A stretch of 64,000 nt of DNA from assembly GCA_000181795.3 (NCBI GenBank), contig CM012955.1:2769959-2833958 (forward strand). The letters run 5' to 3'. The stretch comes from Trichinella spiralis. Its lineage: Eukaryota; Nematoda; Enoplea; Trichinellida; Trichinellidae. The notes under the pieces were generated by a model, which ran no database searches, was not told where the DNA came from, and saw only the letters and a program-made list of their open reading frames with translations. The translations under genes were made by a program, and so were the position numbers. Below are positions 27,401 to 40,771 of this stretch, one piece after another. Numbering within the stretch: position 1 is the stretch's first letter; the number at the start of each line of letters is the position of its first letter.

Positions 27401-30400
27401 AGCCTTTTTGCCTTCCAAACGAACCTCGGACGAATGACTACCCGGATCTGGGATGATCACATTCACTTCAAATTCTTGCCGTATGCGAACAACTAGCGAA
27501 CAGGAAGAACAAACAATAAGAACAACAACCACAAACACACGCAATTTGAAAAAAAAGAATAACAAAAACCACACGTACTGTTTAAACCGTTTTTGCCAAT
27601 TATGTGACCGTGCAAACTGGGATGGACAATGACCACGTCGGTGGCCATTTCGTTTTCAAGAGCAGCCACTCTGTCTTTCAACAACTCAGTGACCCTTTCC
27701 ACATCTTGCGGGGGACCTTCGAGAAAAATGAATCCCTCGCTTTCGAAAGTCACGTGCACCTGGATTAGAAAAAATGTACAAATGACAAACAAAAATTGGG
27801 AAAGAACACAGAATACTACTACTAGTAGTAATATTAAATAAGTAAAATTGTATACTTTTGAAAAATCGCCAACAATTGCTTTCAAATTTGCCCCTTTAGA
27901 ACCGATGATGAATTTGTGCAACCAAGTTGGACAATTCACACGCGCAGTAATAATACTGCTCGCCTAAACATAATTGAAAATATTTATTTCATTATCCAAG
28001 GGACAAGGATTTGAAAATTAAAAAGCACATACTTTCGCGTAGACCATCGCAACCGCGTAGCCAAGCTGATCCGGATGTCCACGGAGAGTAATTTCTGGCG
28101 ATTCTTCGTCTGCTGAAAATTCAACACTGACTCCAGTATCTCGCAATATTTCCGTTATGCCGCTCCGCTGGTAGCCCATGACGTAGCTGTGCTGGGACGG
28201 AGCCACGCTAACAGTTACAGTTCTGCAAGTGCGTTGCTGAAAAGAACAAAAATCTATTCTGTTGGTTCAATCATACAATGGAATGAAATCGATTTACTTT
28301 TTCTTCGTAAATTTCACGAATTTGTGCCACAGCTTTGTAAACGCCTTCTTTTTCACCGGTCACGACAATCACTTCGTTATTTGCCGACGGAGGTGGGATG
28401 TGCACACTGACGCCGGTCTCCTGTTTAATACGATCAACGACCGCATTGTCCGGTCCACGGATCCACGGGTAGTAGATTTTTGGAATGATCAAATTTTCAC
28501 TGGCCAATTTAGACTGAAACCAAAAAAAAAAACAATGCTCAACATCAATCAATGCTGTCGAATAAGACCAACAACCTGCTCGTCGACGAAAATTTGTATC
28601 TTGTGAATTGCTTTTTCAATGCCTTCCCTGGGACCGATCACTTTGATCACATCCGAAGAGTTGTTTCGATGGGGAACTACAATACGACAGTCGGTCTCTT
28701 TTTCCAACAAGTGCAACCGGCGTCCTTCTTTGCCTGAAAATCAAAAAAATTGCAACATTGCCCATTTTGATCGTTCAAAAAAAACCCACCAATCAACATT
28801 CGGTGGTACTGTTTCGGTATGCGAAGTTCGCGGTTGGCCTGCGTTTGCAACTGCTGGACGATCAACTTGCGCGCTTCTTCAACCGCCTGACGCTTGCCGG
28901 ATACGACAATCGTGATGCTCTGATCTTTGTTGTGGCACAGTTCGATCGAAGTTGCTGAAAAAAAAATAATGCATGGAAAATTTCATATTTCCAGACGAAT
29001 TCTTTTTTTTTCGTTCAACCAAACACAAATTATTGAAATGTGTGGTGAAAATTATCGAAAAAAAAAACAACTGCTTCCGATGATCGTCATGTTGGAAAAT
29101 GGATTTTTGAGAAAAAAAAAGAGCAACACCAACAGCCCAAACCGAAAAAAAAACGAAAATCAATTTTCTATCATCGGCAATGGAATTCCCTCCTCCACCA
29201 GCAGCATCGTTTTTCCCGCCAAAAATGAAAAATTGGAACAACGTCAATCCTTTGCTACAGTAAACCAAAGAAGAAGAAGAAGAAGAAAATTTGCCGCCAA
29301 ATTAAAATTGCACAAATCTTCAACGCGGACGCCCAATAATGTCCGGTTTCGAGAGAAGAAAAAACAAGTCGAACGAGCCATACGCCAACGCCAACGCGCC
29401 TACCCACCTACCTACCTACCTACTCTTTCTTTCTTTCTTACTGACTGACTGACTACTGCTGGCTCGATTGAAAACGCGGGCGCGTATCGATCGATACGCG
29501 CGCGCGCGCTCGCGCGCTCTTTCGACCAACACCGATATGCAAATTTTCCGTCCACTAAAGGCAGAAGATAATAATGAACTGAACAAAGCGAATAAAAGCC
29601 CGCTATGTGGAAATGCACACGCGCAACGACGACAAACAACAACACCAACACCGAAGCTGCACATCTTCAGCATCGACAAATATTCCATACGAAAAATTTC
29701 TTCACCACCACCAAAACAAACGACCAACCAACAATGCCCATTGAAACATTTCGGTAAGTTATATTTAAATTATTATTTATGGCAAGTTTAATGTGACTGT
29801 CTTCTTTTTTCTATTATTATTATTATTTCTTCTTCTTCTTCTTGTCCAAATAATAATTAGGAATTTCAACAATTTATTTCAACGATCAAAAAACACGGTA
29901 CTTAATTTCCTAGGCAACATTTTAAATCAAATCAACTCAGTAGTGGTCGAAAGATTTTTCCTTTTTCACCTCCCCTCCCCCACCTTATTCTACTACTGTT
30001 TCCCAGTTACAGTGTCACTTTTTCACCACTTTCAACAACGCTCAAAAAAAAAGTAATTTATTGCGCGCCAGTTGAACTTAACAAATCCACTGACCTACTT
30101 AATTGAACGTTAACTAACTTAACGATGAAAATTATCACCATCTTCATTATTATTTGTAACAAGTTGAAAAAGAAAAACAATTTTTTGTTTTTCAACATTC
30201 CAAATCATTTCTTGCAACTTCCAACTGCTCGCGTGGTCAATTTTTGAAAATTTCTCTCCCAGTACAACGCGCACTGCTCCAGTATACTTTCAAATATCCG
30301 GTTTTTCCACCGACCGATTTGGAAAATTCTTACGGCCGCGCTCCGTGCCTACGCTCGCTTATCTTTTTTCTTTTTATTTTTCTCTTCAATAATTGAAACT

Positions 30401-32236
30401 AGCTGAAAAATATCAAAATTCCATTCTTTTTTCTGATTTTCAAACATCTGAAATTGCCAATACAATTTTTCCAATTTTCTGCACTCGGCGTAACGTGACA
30501 GGTCATTTTCACCTCGACTGAAATGCAATTTCTCTTTTTCCATAAACAACACATACGCGGAAAAATACAGTATGATGATCATGCAATTAGCAGTACTCCA
30601 CTCGCAAACTTGGAAAACTTTTACCATGGTCCACTGGTTGACTTTTCTTCTCTTATCGTATCGTCACTAACGCTCAATATTAAAGACTATTCATTCTACA
30701 GAGGAACGTAATACACTACTGCTTTGCATAATGGGATAGTGTAGTGCTTTTTCAGTTTTCTTTTCACATACTGGTGCTTTTCAAATCACACTTCCACTGT
30801 CTGTCAGGTTGATGGAAATTATTATTCACCATGCGCACTAATCAAACAAGAACAGTCGACAGTGTTCACTATCTCAACGCAGCATAAATGCAGCCATTTT
30901 CACAAATAAAACGTCACTAGGATGTGCCAGTCCTAACTGGGAAGAGCAAATATTTGCAAATATTACTTGCGCGTGTGGATCATAAATTGAAATTGAAACA
31001 AACTGTGTGTGTGTGGCATTAAATATTATCACATATTGGGAACTCTATTTCAATTTCCTCGTTTTGAAAATTCCACATAGTATGCCACGTATGTGCGCTT
31101 TACGATCACTAGCACTTGTACAGTATTCCTTCCAGCGGTGTTGTTTGCCCAACTGATGATAGTTGTGGAACACGTCACTGATCAAATAACGTGTTTCACA
31201 AGGAAAAATACCTTTTGCCGTGCATTCGCAGACAGTCGTCACCTCAATTGACCTTGACCATCAGAAAAGCCTTTACAGTATCAAAAGCACCGGTTGCACG
31301 TGGAACAAGGTCGTCGTGGGTTGGCTAAATGAGCACAAGGAAAAAGAATCACTAACATGCTACAATGTTTGCCGTCCGTGTTACTAGCGAAATTTCACGA
31401 CGCAACAAGAGGAAATGAAAAACTAGTTTGTCCGATGCGGAAGCATCTATGGTGAAATATTGAAATTTGGTAAATTTCGATCGCGCCACTTCCACCTTTG
31501 TTTGTCGCTTCTGATCAAACATTATTCAATGCGTACAAAGAAGTAATGGTGGATAATTTGAAACAAAAACGAGAAAAGAAATAATAATTGCCCATTTCAA
31601 ATATGCTACCTGTTTTCTGCATAATATCGTTGCATTCGATTTGTTCCGAATTTCGCTCGTTTGAACCGTACTGATTGTCTTGCTTCACACGAAATTTTCT
31701 TTCTTCGTATGGCAATTGGAAAATCTGTATTGGGGTTTAATGAAAGAAAAAAAACAAAATGATAATAATTACGATCATATATATATACATAGTTTTTCAA
31801 ATAATCAAAATGAAAAGTTCACCTGCGTTACAGTTGTACTGCGAATGGCCGGTGTAGTAGCCAATGCGGACAGAGTAGTACCTGGTGCATTAGTCGATGT
31901 TGCCAATTTGGGAAAATCAGCCTCGTAATCCATAACGATCTTGCGATTTTGTTCTACCGTGCCAGATCCGATAAATGGTTGTTGATTTTGTTGTTGTTGA
32001 TGATGTTGTTGTTGTTGTTGTTGCTGTTGTTGTTGTTGCTTCTGCGCCGAATGCTCAGCACCTGGAGCAACAGGAAACGCGGGTGCCGACTGGGCAACCG
32101 GTCCGAGGCATGAAGTGACCACGTGTAACGAGTCCATCGTATTGCCGAGCATCGGGCTACCATTCAGAGTTAGCGAGTCCGTAGATACCATGTTTAAACT
32201 GGGCGATGAATACATCATGCTTATGTCCGGATTCAT
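24434..32236 (-). CDS. vgln-1: Vigilin (HDLBP), 14-KH-domain RNA-binding protein
   Basis: Vigilin binds many mRNAs and tRNA at the ER and ribosome. The sixteen exons on the minus strand are 32236-31823, 31724-31610, 28954-28790, 28733-28576, 28513-28298, 28236-28033, 27963-27856, 27759-27579, 27492-27353, 27285-26398, 26308-25730, 25659-25420, 25348-25183, 25115-24973, 24908-24765 and 24667-24434. All are in phase and give 1364 residues (human 1268). All 14 KH modules align in order. Intact GXXG loops include IGKEGR (KH1), IGSKGA (KH4), IGKNGL (KH5), IGVKGE (KH6), IGKGGS (KH7), IGSGGR (KH8), IGSGGS (KH9), IGRQGS (KH12), IGIKGR (KH13) and IGQRGK (KH14). KH2, KH3, KH10 and KH11 have degenerate loops. 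The N-terminus (about residues 60-90) carries a long glutamine tract, and a second Q/N-rich insert lies within KH11. The C-terminal tail (PWQKTQ, EFPSM) matches vigilin. Identity is certain; a few splice points may be off by several bases. Confidence 0.97.
26313..26340. repeat. ACAA tetranucleotide microsatellite in a vigilin intron
   Basis: About seven ACAA units fill the pyrimidine tract of the intron between vigilin exons 10 and 11; on the coding strand it reads as TTTG repeats just before the acceptor. Confidence 0.9.
28955..31609 (-). other. Large second intron of vigilin, 2.65 kb
   Basis: This is by far the longest vigilin coding-region intron. It falls just before the exon carrying the end of the N-terminal region and KH1. 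No protein-coding exon was recognised inside. It contains a GC-rich, CpG-rich island at about 29455-29530, TACC and TTTC simple repeats around 29400-29440, and AT-rich DNA elsewhere. An internal promoter for a shorter vigilin is possible but is inference only. Confidence 0.6.
29480..29501. repeat. Perfect 22-bp palindrome in GC-rich island
   Basis: The core ATCGATCGAT is flanked by GCGCGT on the left and ACGCGC on the right, forming a perfect inverted repeat without a spacer, followed by a CG-dinucleotide run. The surrounding genome is AT-rich. Confidence 0.9.
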
Positions 32237-33600
32237 TAGCCAACCAACAGAGAAGACGAAATCGAAAACTATAACAAAAAGAGAAGAATATTCAAATGAA
32301 GAAGAATTTAAAGAATGCGAAGAATTTTGTTTCGTGATTTGTGAACAAGTTCGATTTTTTTTTCAAAGCTGAAGAAAAATATCGACGGTGAATAGGAAGA
32401 ATCTAACGCGAAAATGCTAATAATGGGAAAAGCGACCGACAAGCTGTGAAAGGCGACGCTGTTTCGAATGACAACGTGGAATAAGCAGAACAGTAAAGAA
32501 GACAACAGCCATTGTAGGTAGGTAGGTGGCTGTTTGAAATGGGAAAACCACGTCACCAGCTGGTTAGGTTAGCTCAAGCGCGTTGAATAAAGAAAAGCAT
32601 TTCTTCCCGACTGGTGAATAAACTATGGCTGAAGACGAAATTTCTGTTGGTTCAGGCAATGAACGAACGAGGCCGCGACAGTACAGTAACATACTGGCTT
32701 AGGTCAGCCATGTAGCCTGTTGACATTTCGTCACCAAACAACAACAGTACACCGTGTTCAACAGCAAACACAAATCTGACAGCAAAACAAGGCTGTATTT
32801 TGGGCTGAAAAAGCCAATCTCACTTGTTGAAAATACCAAAATCATATTCATTGGCCATGTTTGTAAATAACAACGTCGGTCGGTAAAAACGTGGATATCA
32901 ACAGACCCGTTGACATACAATCTATCTAGCTGAGAAAACGCCTCTAGGCATAAATAACTTCGGTGGATCAAAATGTACCAATTCATCAGATAATCAACAA
33001 TTGAAATGTGCCGCCCTTCAGTTGTACCAATGTCAAAAATTATGTTCCGCTTCTTTCCCAATCATTCACTCGACATCCATACACACACACACACGCACAA
33101 TCTTCGTAACAAATCACCTATAATTCGTTGGAAATTTTTACAGAAATATCTTCTAGTTCAAAAATTATTATTACATGAAATTTTTTAAATAATATTCAAG
33201 TCATTACCGATCGAAAAAAGTTAATATTAGAGGATGGTGAAAAATAAATATCACATTTTTAGAACATATAAAAACTATTTACGTTTGTCAGAAAAATACC
33301 AGGTAAAATTTTCCCAAAAAAATTCGCATTCCTTCAAAATAATAAGATTATTAAAAGGAAATATTTAACAATGAGAAGCGAGAATGAAGATGTACATTTT
33401 TTAAACAGAAACGATAAATGAACAAGGAAATACTGACAACAACCGCTCTTACCTGTCAAAGTGAAATAGCGAACATTAATATACTAAGACTGCTGAAAAC
33501 TTCGTCGAAGAAACTAAACTACCGACTGAGGGGAAACACGCTCAACGCCTAGCACGACTATTCGCAACTTTTATAATGGCTACCAGTTAGAAAGCAAGGG
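32237..33600 (-). promoter_or_regulatory. Vigilin 5' UTR with a non-coding intron, and promoter region
   Basis: Upstream of the vigilin ATG an acceptor TTTTTGTTATAG ends at about 32269. A strong donor ACAG/GTAAGAG lies at 33453/33452. Together they suggest a 1.18 kb intron in the 5' UTR and a non-coding first exon running from 33453 towards about 33600. The promoter would lie to the right of that. No coding exon recognised inside. Confidence 0.55.
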
Positions 33601-35233
33601 AAAGTAATGATTTTCAGGAACATCCATATCATATTCTGTTTAAATTGTAATTTTGTAAAAAAAATCTTTTTGCATATAATAATTTAATTTTATACGAAAT
33701 ATTAAAAAATTAAACATTTATTTTATTTTATAACACATATGGAGTGTTTATTGCAACGTAAGGCATACTGTAGTTTTAATTCAGGTGGAATTGAATTTTA
33801 TTTTTGAAAGTTAATTGAAATTGTAATTAATTTATAAAATTTTTTTATTATACAGTTTTTTGAATTTATAATAAAATATTATTATTTATTACGATTAAAC
33901 ATTGAATTTTTCATTACAGCCAAAAAAGGGCGCTAGGATTTCTAATTTTTGTTTAAATAAGCGTCGGCTTTATCATATTTCACGCTCTGAGATTTTATTA
34001 CAAAGTTTTATTACAGTAAAAATATAATATGATCATTCAATTGTATTGAATTGGAGCAAAAGGGTATTTTTAAAAGAAAATTCTCTTTTCACTACACGTA
34101 ATAGTGAATTTAAATAATTTTCTACCAACAAGATATTGGGTGAATTAAATTCTGATGATAATAAAGTGATGGTAAAGATTATCCAGCAGCATGGATGGTG
34201 GAAATTTTTTTCCCCAGTCACTGGCAGAAAAGTTGTACATTGTAGCTACCACTTTTCCTGACGTTTGTGTAATTATACTTCAATTGTAATAATATTTTGA
34301 GCATTTAAAATGAAAAAAATAGATAAAAATTAAAATAATTTTCACAGAAATGTTTATTTTATATAGAAAATTTTTTTACACATTTAATGCAGGTTTTTTT
34401 TACATTTTCGAATATGATTCATTGATTTGAATATAAAAATGCAAAGTGTGAAAATGGAATAAGTTGCACAAAATTGGAAAAGTGTTGTCAACAAATTTCA
34501 ATGCTAACATTATAATAAGAAAGTGTTCAATTTCATTGCAATTTTGAGAAGATTTGTTTTTTTTGTTGATTTTTCAACTATTAGTGTGCCATATTTATAT
34601 ACGTGTAAATATATTTATATTCAATGTCTCGCTGTGAAGTAACAAAATAAAATAACCGTCAGCATGGGAAAAATTTTTTTCTTTTTCACATCTGGTGACG
34701 TAAAAGAGAAAGAAATATATGTTTAATAATTTTGAATAATAACGCAATAATGATTATTATGAAATGTATCAAAAAACAATTACGCGATGTTTGCTTTTTA
34801 GTGATGTCAATATTCTGTGGCAATAATTTAATTTATTTTCTTTAATAGTCAATGAAAATGATATTAATATATGTTTTGTTGTTGTTGTTCATGATAAGCG
34901 TAATTAATTGAAATTTTTCAAAAATTGCAGTTGGTCGTTTTCATACAAGACGAGTGTGGTGTAAAATAATGGTGATTTTCTTTTCATGTATTATTTTTAA
35001 GATTATTAAAAAAACATATCTACGGTGGTGAAGATAGATGATGTTGTTTTGTTTGTTTTATTTTTGAAGTTTTATCAGAATGTTCAGCTTGTAATTAATT
35101 AATGTGCTTTAATGTACATTGCATTTTGGCATGCACGCACAATGTGCTTGAGCAAGTGTTTTTTCCACTGCGCACAGCGAACAAACAAAGGGCAGACTTT
35201 TGTTGATGCGGCGTTTGTTCTCGGAATTTGTGA

Positions 35234-35280
<47 letters not shown>

Positions 35281-37757
35281 ATGTCAGTCGTTTTATTTTC
35301 TGAAATTCATCTGACGTATTTTACAGCGCTGATTATTGCATTGAATTTCCATAAAAAAAGAAAAATTCAAAGCATCAATCTCGATTAGCATTTGTTTTTG
35401 AAAATGAAATTGTCGGCCAAATGTGTCCAAAAATGAATTTACAACACATTGTTGCAGTTGTTGTACAAATAATACAGCTGCAATGTGATTTGTGTATATG
35501 CAAAATAGCAACAGCAACGAGCACATTGCCTCGAACAATTTCCTCGTTAACAGCAGTGGCAAACGGTATATATGTAAGTTCTGTTTTGCATATATATATC
35601 TTTGGCCATGCTTTTCAGTAGACATGGTACATTTTCCTCATTGTTATCATGACGTTCTCCACTTGCCCCCTCCCTCCAAAACAAACAAAATTGAACATTA
35701 ACAATGCAATAATTGTATAATAGTATCAACGCAGGGCATTGTCGCAACGCTGGGAAGTATGAATTGATAATCCATATCTGTTATGGGCATATTTCAATTG
35801 AAATTTTAATTTTTTTTTCATTTTTCGACCATTTCTGATCACCGCCTGCTAAACAATCTGTTCTGTTGTTCAATTTCATCGATTAAGCACAAACAAAGCT
35901 GATGCACATCTTCTTCTTACTCATCTTGTTGTTTTAGTATACGTGCAATTTTTGCAAACTGTGGAATGTAAATCCTCTTGTACATGAGATCATGTGCTTT
36001 TTGTTGTTGTTTGAAAATTTTGGTGCAATATGCTGACAAATTGTTTTGATTAAAGCAATGATTTGATGCACGAAATGATGAAAATGCAATGAGCAGATCA
36101 TTATCTCTCCTCTTTGATGATAGATTTGATTTTATGTGAACACTTTTGTAGATAACAGAAAATACAATTCTGTTATCTTTGACAATGTGACTAACGTTTA
36201 TATTCTTCTTAAATTATTTTGCTTTTCCAAAATTGTTTTTATTTCTTGTAGAAGAAAAATTCCAATCTTTTGAACATATATATATATATATATTTCTGCA
36301 GAGTTGTATTATATTGAATTCGAAATTGCCCAATTCGGTCGTCAATGTATGAAGTGATGATTTTAGTAGTTTATTTGAATAAAAGTGATCGTATAATTTG
36401 GATGACCTCTTCAACAAAGATGACTAATCAAAAATCAAATAAGCTGCTCTGAATGTGATAATTGCCGTCTGTGCATGTTGTGTAATAATTTCTTCACTCG
36501 GGGCTCGTAAGCAATTGTTGATCAAACACCGCGTTCATATCTTTTCATTTCCGCGATTTTTGGCAAATAAAATCCACCAAATTCACTTTCCATACTACAC
36601 CGTTCCCTGCGTGCATGTTAGCGTTTTATATCCCCCCTTACAAAAAAAAATCCCAACGATTCTAATGTGAAAATATTGGATAGATTTTTTTTTCAATATA
36701 TTTTAAAAATATATCAATTTGCCTGTTTGATTGAAATTTACGTTTCAGTTTAATTTTTTTCATCTGTAATATTGTACCACTTGAAAAATAATGGAATTAA
36801 CCATAAGTTGAAATGTAGAAAAAGCAAAGAAGCATTCAATTCGTTTTTCTTTATCATAATTGAAGAACCCCTATCCTCATATATATATATATATGTAACG
36901 TAATACTATGCTAACAGTATATTTGAATATTTGTTGGTGTAGAAAGAAAAGCTATTTTCCCATTTTATTGTCTAGATGAGCTTGTCTTATTGTATTGTAA
37001 TTTGTGTGACAATTTGATCGTTGGGCAATTTCATGATTTTATTTTTCGCTTCGTTTTCCATTGGTTTCTTTCATCATTTCAAGCAGTTTGATTTCTTCTT
37101 CTTCTTCTCCAAGCATAATTTGCATATTTATGCATTGCATCACTTCGTTGTTCGAAAACAGCCAATCATCGACGGCAACAGTTGCATTTTCGTTCTGTTA
37201 TCGTTTCGTAGCTTTTCGTCGAAGTGGAAAAGATGAGCCGACGGTTGCTGTCGGGGGACGGTAGGCGGTGAATTAGGCAAATTTTTTTCTCCACAATTCA
37301 CCAATCACGTCGTTGGATTTTACGATTTGCCGCCGGCTAGTTGTGCGGCGTTTGCCGGCGTTGTATTCGGTGCGCTCGCGCGCGTCGTACAAGCTAACTA
37401 ACCCCGTTGTCTTGTTTCTCTGCCCAACTTGAGACGCGACTTGTTCATTTCTCACAGCAAAGCCCGGTCCGACTAGCGGTTCCGACTCGTTCCTTTTTCT
37501 GCTTTTCCTCATCATCCCCATCCATTTTAAACCTTTTTCTAATTTCCAAACAATTTTTCCTCCACCCCCAATTCCCAAGCTACTATTCTCTTCTGGTATG
37601 CTTGACGCTTCTACTGCCGAATGCTTGTCGTGACCATGCTCCATTCGATAATGCTCTTTTTTTTCTTCTGAAAATATTTCAATTTATTATTTGTATTTTG
37701 TGTGAATTATTAAATTGTGTTTCTTTTTTTGCCTACATTTTTCAGATTCAGAAGAAA
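33601..37757. other. Intergenic region between vigilin and CPEB
   Basis: About 4.1 kb between two divergent genes. Most of it is AT-rich with no coding character. From about 37.2 kb it becomes GC- and CpG-richer (near 37330-37400), which probably marks the CPEB promoter or a non-coding first exon. An acceptor ATTTTTCAG ends at about 37745, 13 nt before the CPEB ATG, so a 5' UTR intron or trans-splicing is likely. The frame that begins at 37407 is not used, because it crosses this acceptor. Confidence 0.5.
35234..35279. repeat. ATT trinucleotide microsatellite
   Basis: About fifteen perfect ATT units, one of the longest simple repeats in the window. Confidence 0.95.
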
Positions 37758-40700
37758 ATGGCCGGTTTTGGAGATTTGCTCGAAAATGATTTGACAAACG
37801 ACCGTGAATTGAACAGTTTGCATGGTTTGGATTTCGGCTTGTCGCTCGAAAGTACAAATCTGCTGAACAGTACCAACAACAGCGTCATTGGGATAAATTT
37901 GGACGACTTTTACATGGGCGAGTCGCAAGGGTCGGTCAGTGGTGGCGACAATTTCATGACCGACTCGTTGGTCGAACGGTTCAGTCGCTTGTCGACAGCC
38001 AGCAACGGTGTCGATTCGGCCAACACGACCGCCAGCAGCACTTGCGATGTTGGGACTTTCGAAACCACCGCGGACAACAATCAAGCCACCGCCCAATTTC
38101 TATCCAACTTGCTCCATCGTTACCGAGATTCTCAAAGTGGTCTCGTTCAACAGAGTAAATATATTTTTTTCAATCAAAAAATGAATCAATTTCATCTTTT
38201 GTAGACCATCGAAATTGCAGTCTACCATCGTATTCCATCGTTTTACCTGCAAATTCGGGTATGCAAATTTTCTTCGTTTGAAATTGTCCGTGTATAATTT
38301 TGTTTTTCCAGTCGGCGTTCAAGTTTCGCAACCGACAGAAACCGCGCCGAATTCTCGCTACGATAATTTGGCGTCGTCGCAGCTTTACGTCGGCGGCAAT
38401 CTTTCTCCACTTCAAGGCGGTATGCAAAATTTTTTTTCACACGCACTTTCTTCTTCGTCGTTTGTTTATTTTTTCTCTTTTTTTTTACAATTTACTTTTG
38501 CAGAAGAAAATCCAACACAACGACTGATGAAAAGCATGTCGAGTGAGAATGAATCAATATTTGGAATTTTAATTAATTAATTAATTTCAATTTTTTTTTC
38601 TTCAAAGTTTCTTCCAATGAACAAATCAACAAAGCTGTTGGACGAATGTCGGCAAATTCAATTATTCGTACACCGACCAGAAAACCGCTCGGCTCTTCCA
38701 AAAGCAACAACAACAACACTACTACTACTACTGCTGCTGCTGCTCCTTATACAACAACTGCTATTGTCAACAACAACAACAACAACAACAACGCCACTAC
38801 TACTACCACTACCACTACCACTAATACTAACAACAACAACAAGTAGAGCAGATTTTTTTTTGAAATTTATTAATAATTTTACAAAAAAAAAATGTTTTCA
38901 GTTTTGACGCTTGTCATGGTTTTGTTCGTCAAATTCACAGCCCATTGATTATTCCAATAGCGTCGACACCACGTCAAAAGCGTCGTTCGGGCAAGGCGGA
39001 TTCTGGATCCTGGTCGAGCGCCTCGCAGAGCAGTTCTCTGTCCGATTCCGAAGCGACTCCACTGTCGACTGACTCGTCATTTTTGTCATTTCAAAATCTC
39101 GACGATTTTGTCAAAAATTTCAACTTGAAAAATCCAGTAGTTCCATACCGTGATCAACAGAACGTCGGCCAATTGCTTTTCGGCAACAAGACCGTCGTCA
39201 ATCCAGCCGAGACGACCGGAATTGGTTATCATCATAATCCTAATCAGCAGCAGCAGCAGCAGCAGCAGCAGCATTATCATCATTATCAACATCAACAGCA
39301 ACATCCAATCGGTGGCACCAACCATCATTGCCAGTATCGAAATGGCAATTTTCAGACAACGTTCAACGCCGACGTCTACCGGAACAGGGCCAAAATGGAC
39401 AGCCGCTTTTTCCGTCTCGTCGACACCAACAACGTCGACAATGCGGCCCGTATATACAGAAACGCGGCCGCGTTGTACGAAGCTTCTTGCACTTGGAACG
39501 GCGAAGTGCCGCCCAAAGTTTACACCAATCCGTCATATTCGTGCAAAGTGTTCGTCGGCGGTGTGCCGTGGGATATTACTGAGCAGAGTTTGATTTGCGC
39601 ATTTCGACAATTCGGTTCGGTCCGGGTCGAATGGCCCGGCCGTGAAGCTCGTTACGCCAGATCAGCGATGAAGCCGGTCACGTCGAATCGCGGCAAAGGT
39701 AATACACTGTTTGTTGGAATATTTAAATTTATTCAAATTTTTTTCTCTTTCTCTATTCAAAGGATACGTTTACATGATTTTTGAACAAGAAAGTTCGGTC
39801 CATTTTTTGCTGCAAAATTGCATGCGTGACTACAGTCGTGATGGCGAATGGTATTTCAAGTTGAATTCTCGACGCATGCACGCTCGTGAAGTGCGTCAGG
39901 TGAAATTTTTTTTTCACATTGGAAGTGAAAGAAAAGAAAATTTATATCCATTCTTATTTTCAGGTTCAAATTATTCCCTGGGTTATTCAAGATAGCAATT
40001 ATGTGAAAACGGCCGGCGGCGAGAGGCTCGATCCGCAGAAGACTATTTTTGTGGGCGCTTTGCACGGCATGGTGACGGCGGAAATTTTGGCCACCGTCAT
40101 GAACGACCTGTTCGACGGTGTCGTTTACGCTGGAATCGATACTGACAAATACAAATATCCGATTGGTATGTGCGCGGGATGTGGTGGAAAAATGCAAAAT
40201 GTCTACGTACGTACGATTTGAATAAAATAAAATTTTTCAGGTTCTGGACGCGTATGTTTCGACAATGATCACAGTTATTTCAAAGCAGTGTCGGCGGCAT
40301 TTGTGGAAATTAAAACTAGAAAATTTGCGAAAAAAGTACTACATATAGAACAATTGTTGAAAAATTGAAAAAAAACGAATACTAATAAATTTCCAGGTTC
40401 AAATCGATCCCTACTTGGAAGACGCGTTGTGTTCGATTTGTACTTACAATCCAGGCCTGTACTTTTGTCGTGAATTGATGTGTTTCCGCTATTTTTGCCG
40501 TCAATGTTGGCAGGTAGAGTAGAAAAAAAAATTTTTTTTTTAATACAAATTTCATTTTTTTAATTTTTCACTTCAGAATCAACATGCGTTGGATATCATG
40601 AGAGAACACAAGCCGTTGATGCGCAACACTCGTAAAAGTACTTTATCGGCGGCCGAAGTTTTCCACGCGGATCAAATTTATTCCGAAATGTTGAACACCG

Positions 40701-40771
40701 CCATGGCATACATGAATTCGAACAACTTTTTCGACTATCCCAATGCTGAAACACGCAGTCGTCGTCTTTGA
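37758..40771 (+). CDS. CPEB1-type cytoplasmic polyadenylation element-binding protein
   Basis: CPEB proteins bind U-rich elements in mRNA 3' UTRs and control poly(A) tail length and translation, notably in germ cells. The eleven exons 37758-38154, 38205-38258, 38312-38419, 38504-38542, 38608-38842, 38902-39698, 39763-39899, 39964-40165, 40241-40335, 40397-40513 and 40577-40771 give 791 residues. RRM1 begins at about 489 ([17 protein letters not shown]), RRM2 at about 615 ([11 protein letters not shown], then [20 protein letters not shown]), and a cysteine/histidine zinc domain follows at about 715-770 ([18 protein letters not shown]). These sequences match CPEB1/Orb rather than the CPEB2-4 group. 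The N-terminal 480 residues are disordered, with Asn, Thr and Gln tracts. The boundaries of exons 2-5 are short and less certain than the RRM exons. Confidence 0.94.

Noticed and set aside
28927-29791. Plus-strand frames of 173 and 107 codons inside the vigilin intron
   Set aside because: Lys/Asn/Arg-rich with no domain; adenine-rich intron sequence and GC-run translation explain them.
35112-35388. Short frames with Leu or Tyr runs
   Set aside because: They are translations of the ATT microsatellite at 35234-35279.
37407-38204. Plus-strand frame starting well upstream of CPEB
   Set aside because: It reads through a strong TTTTTCAG acceptor and is Phe/Ser/Leu low-complexity before the true CPEB start at 37758.
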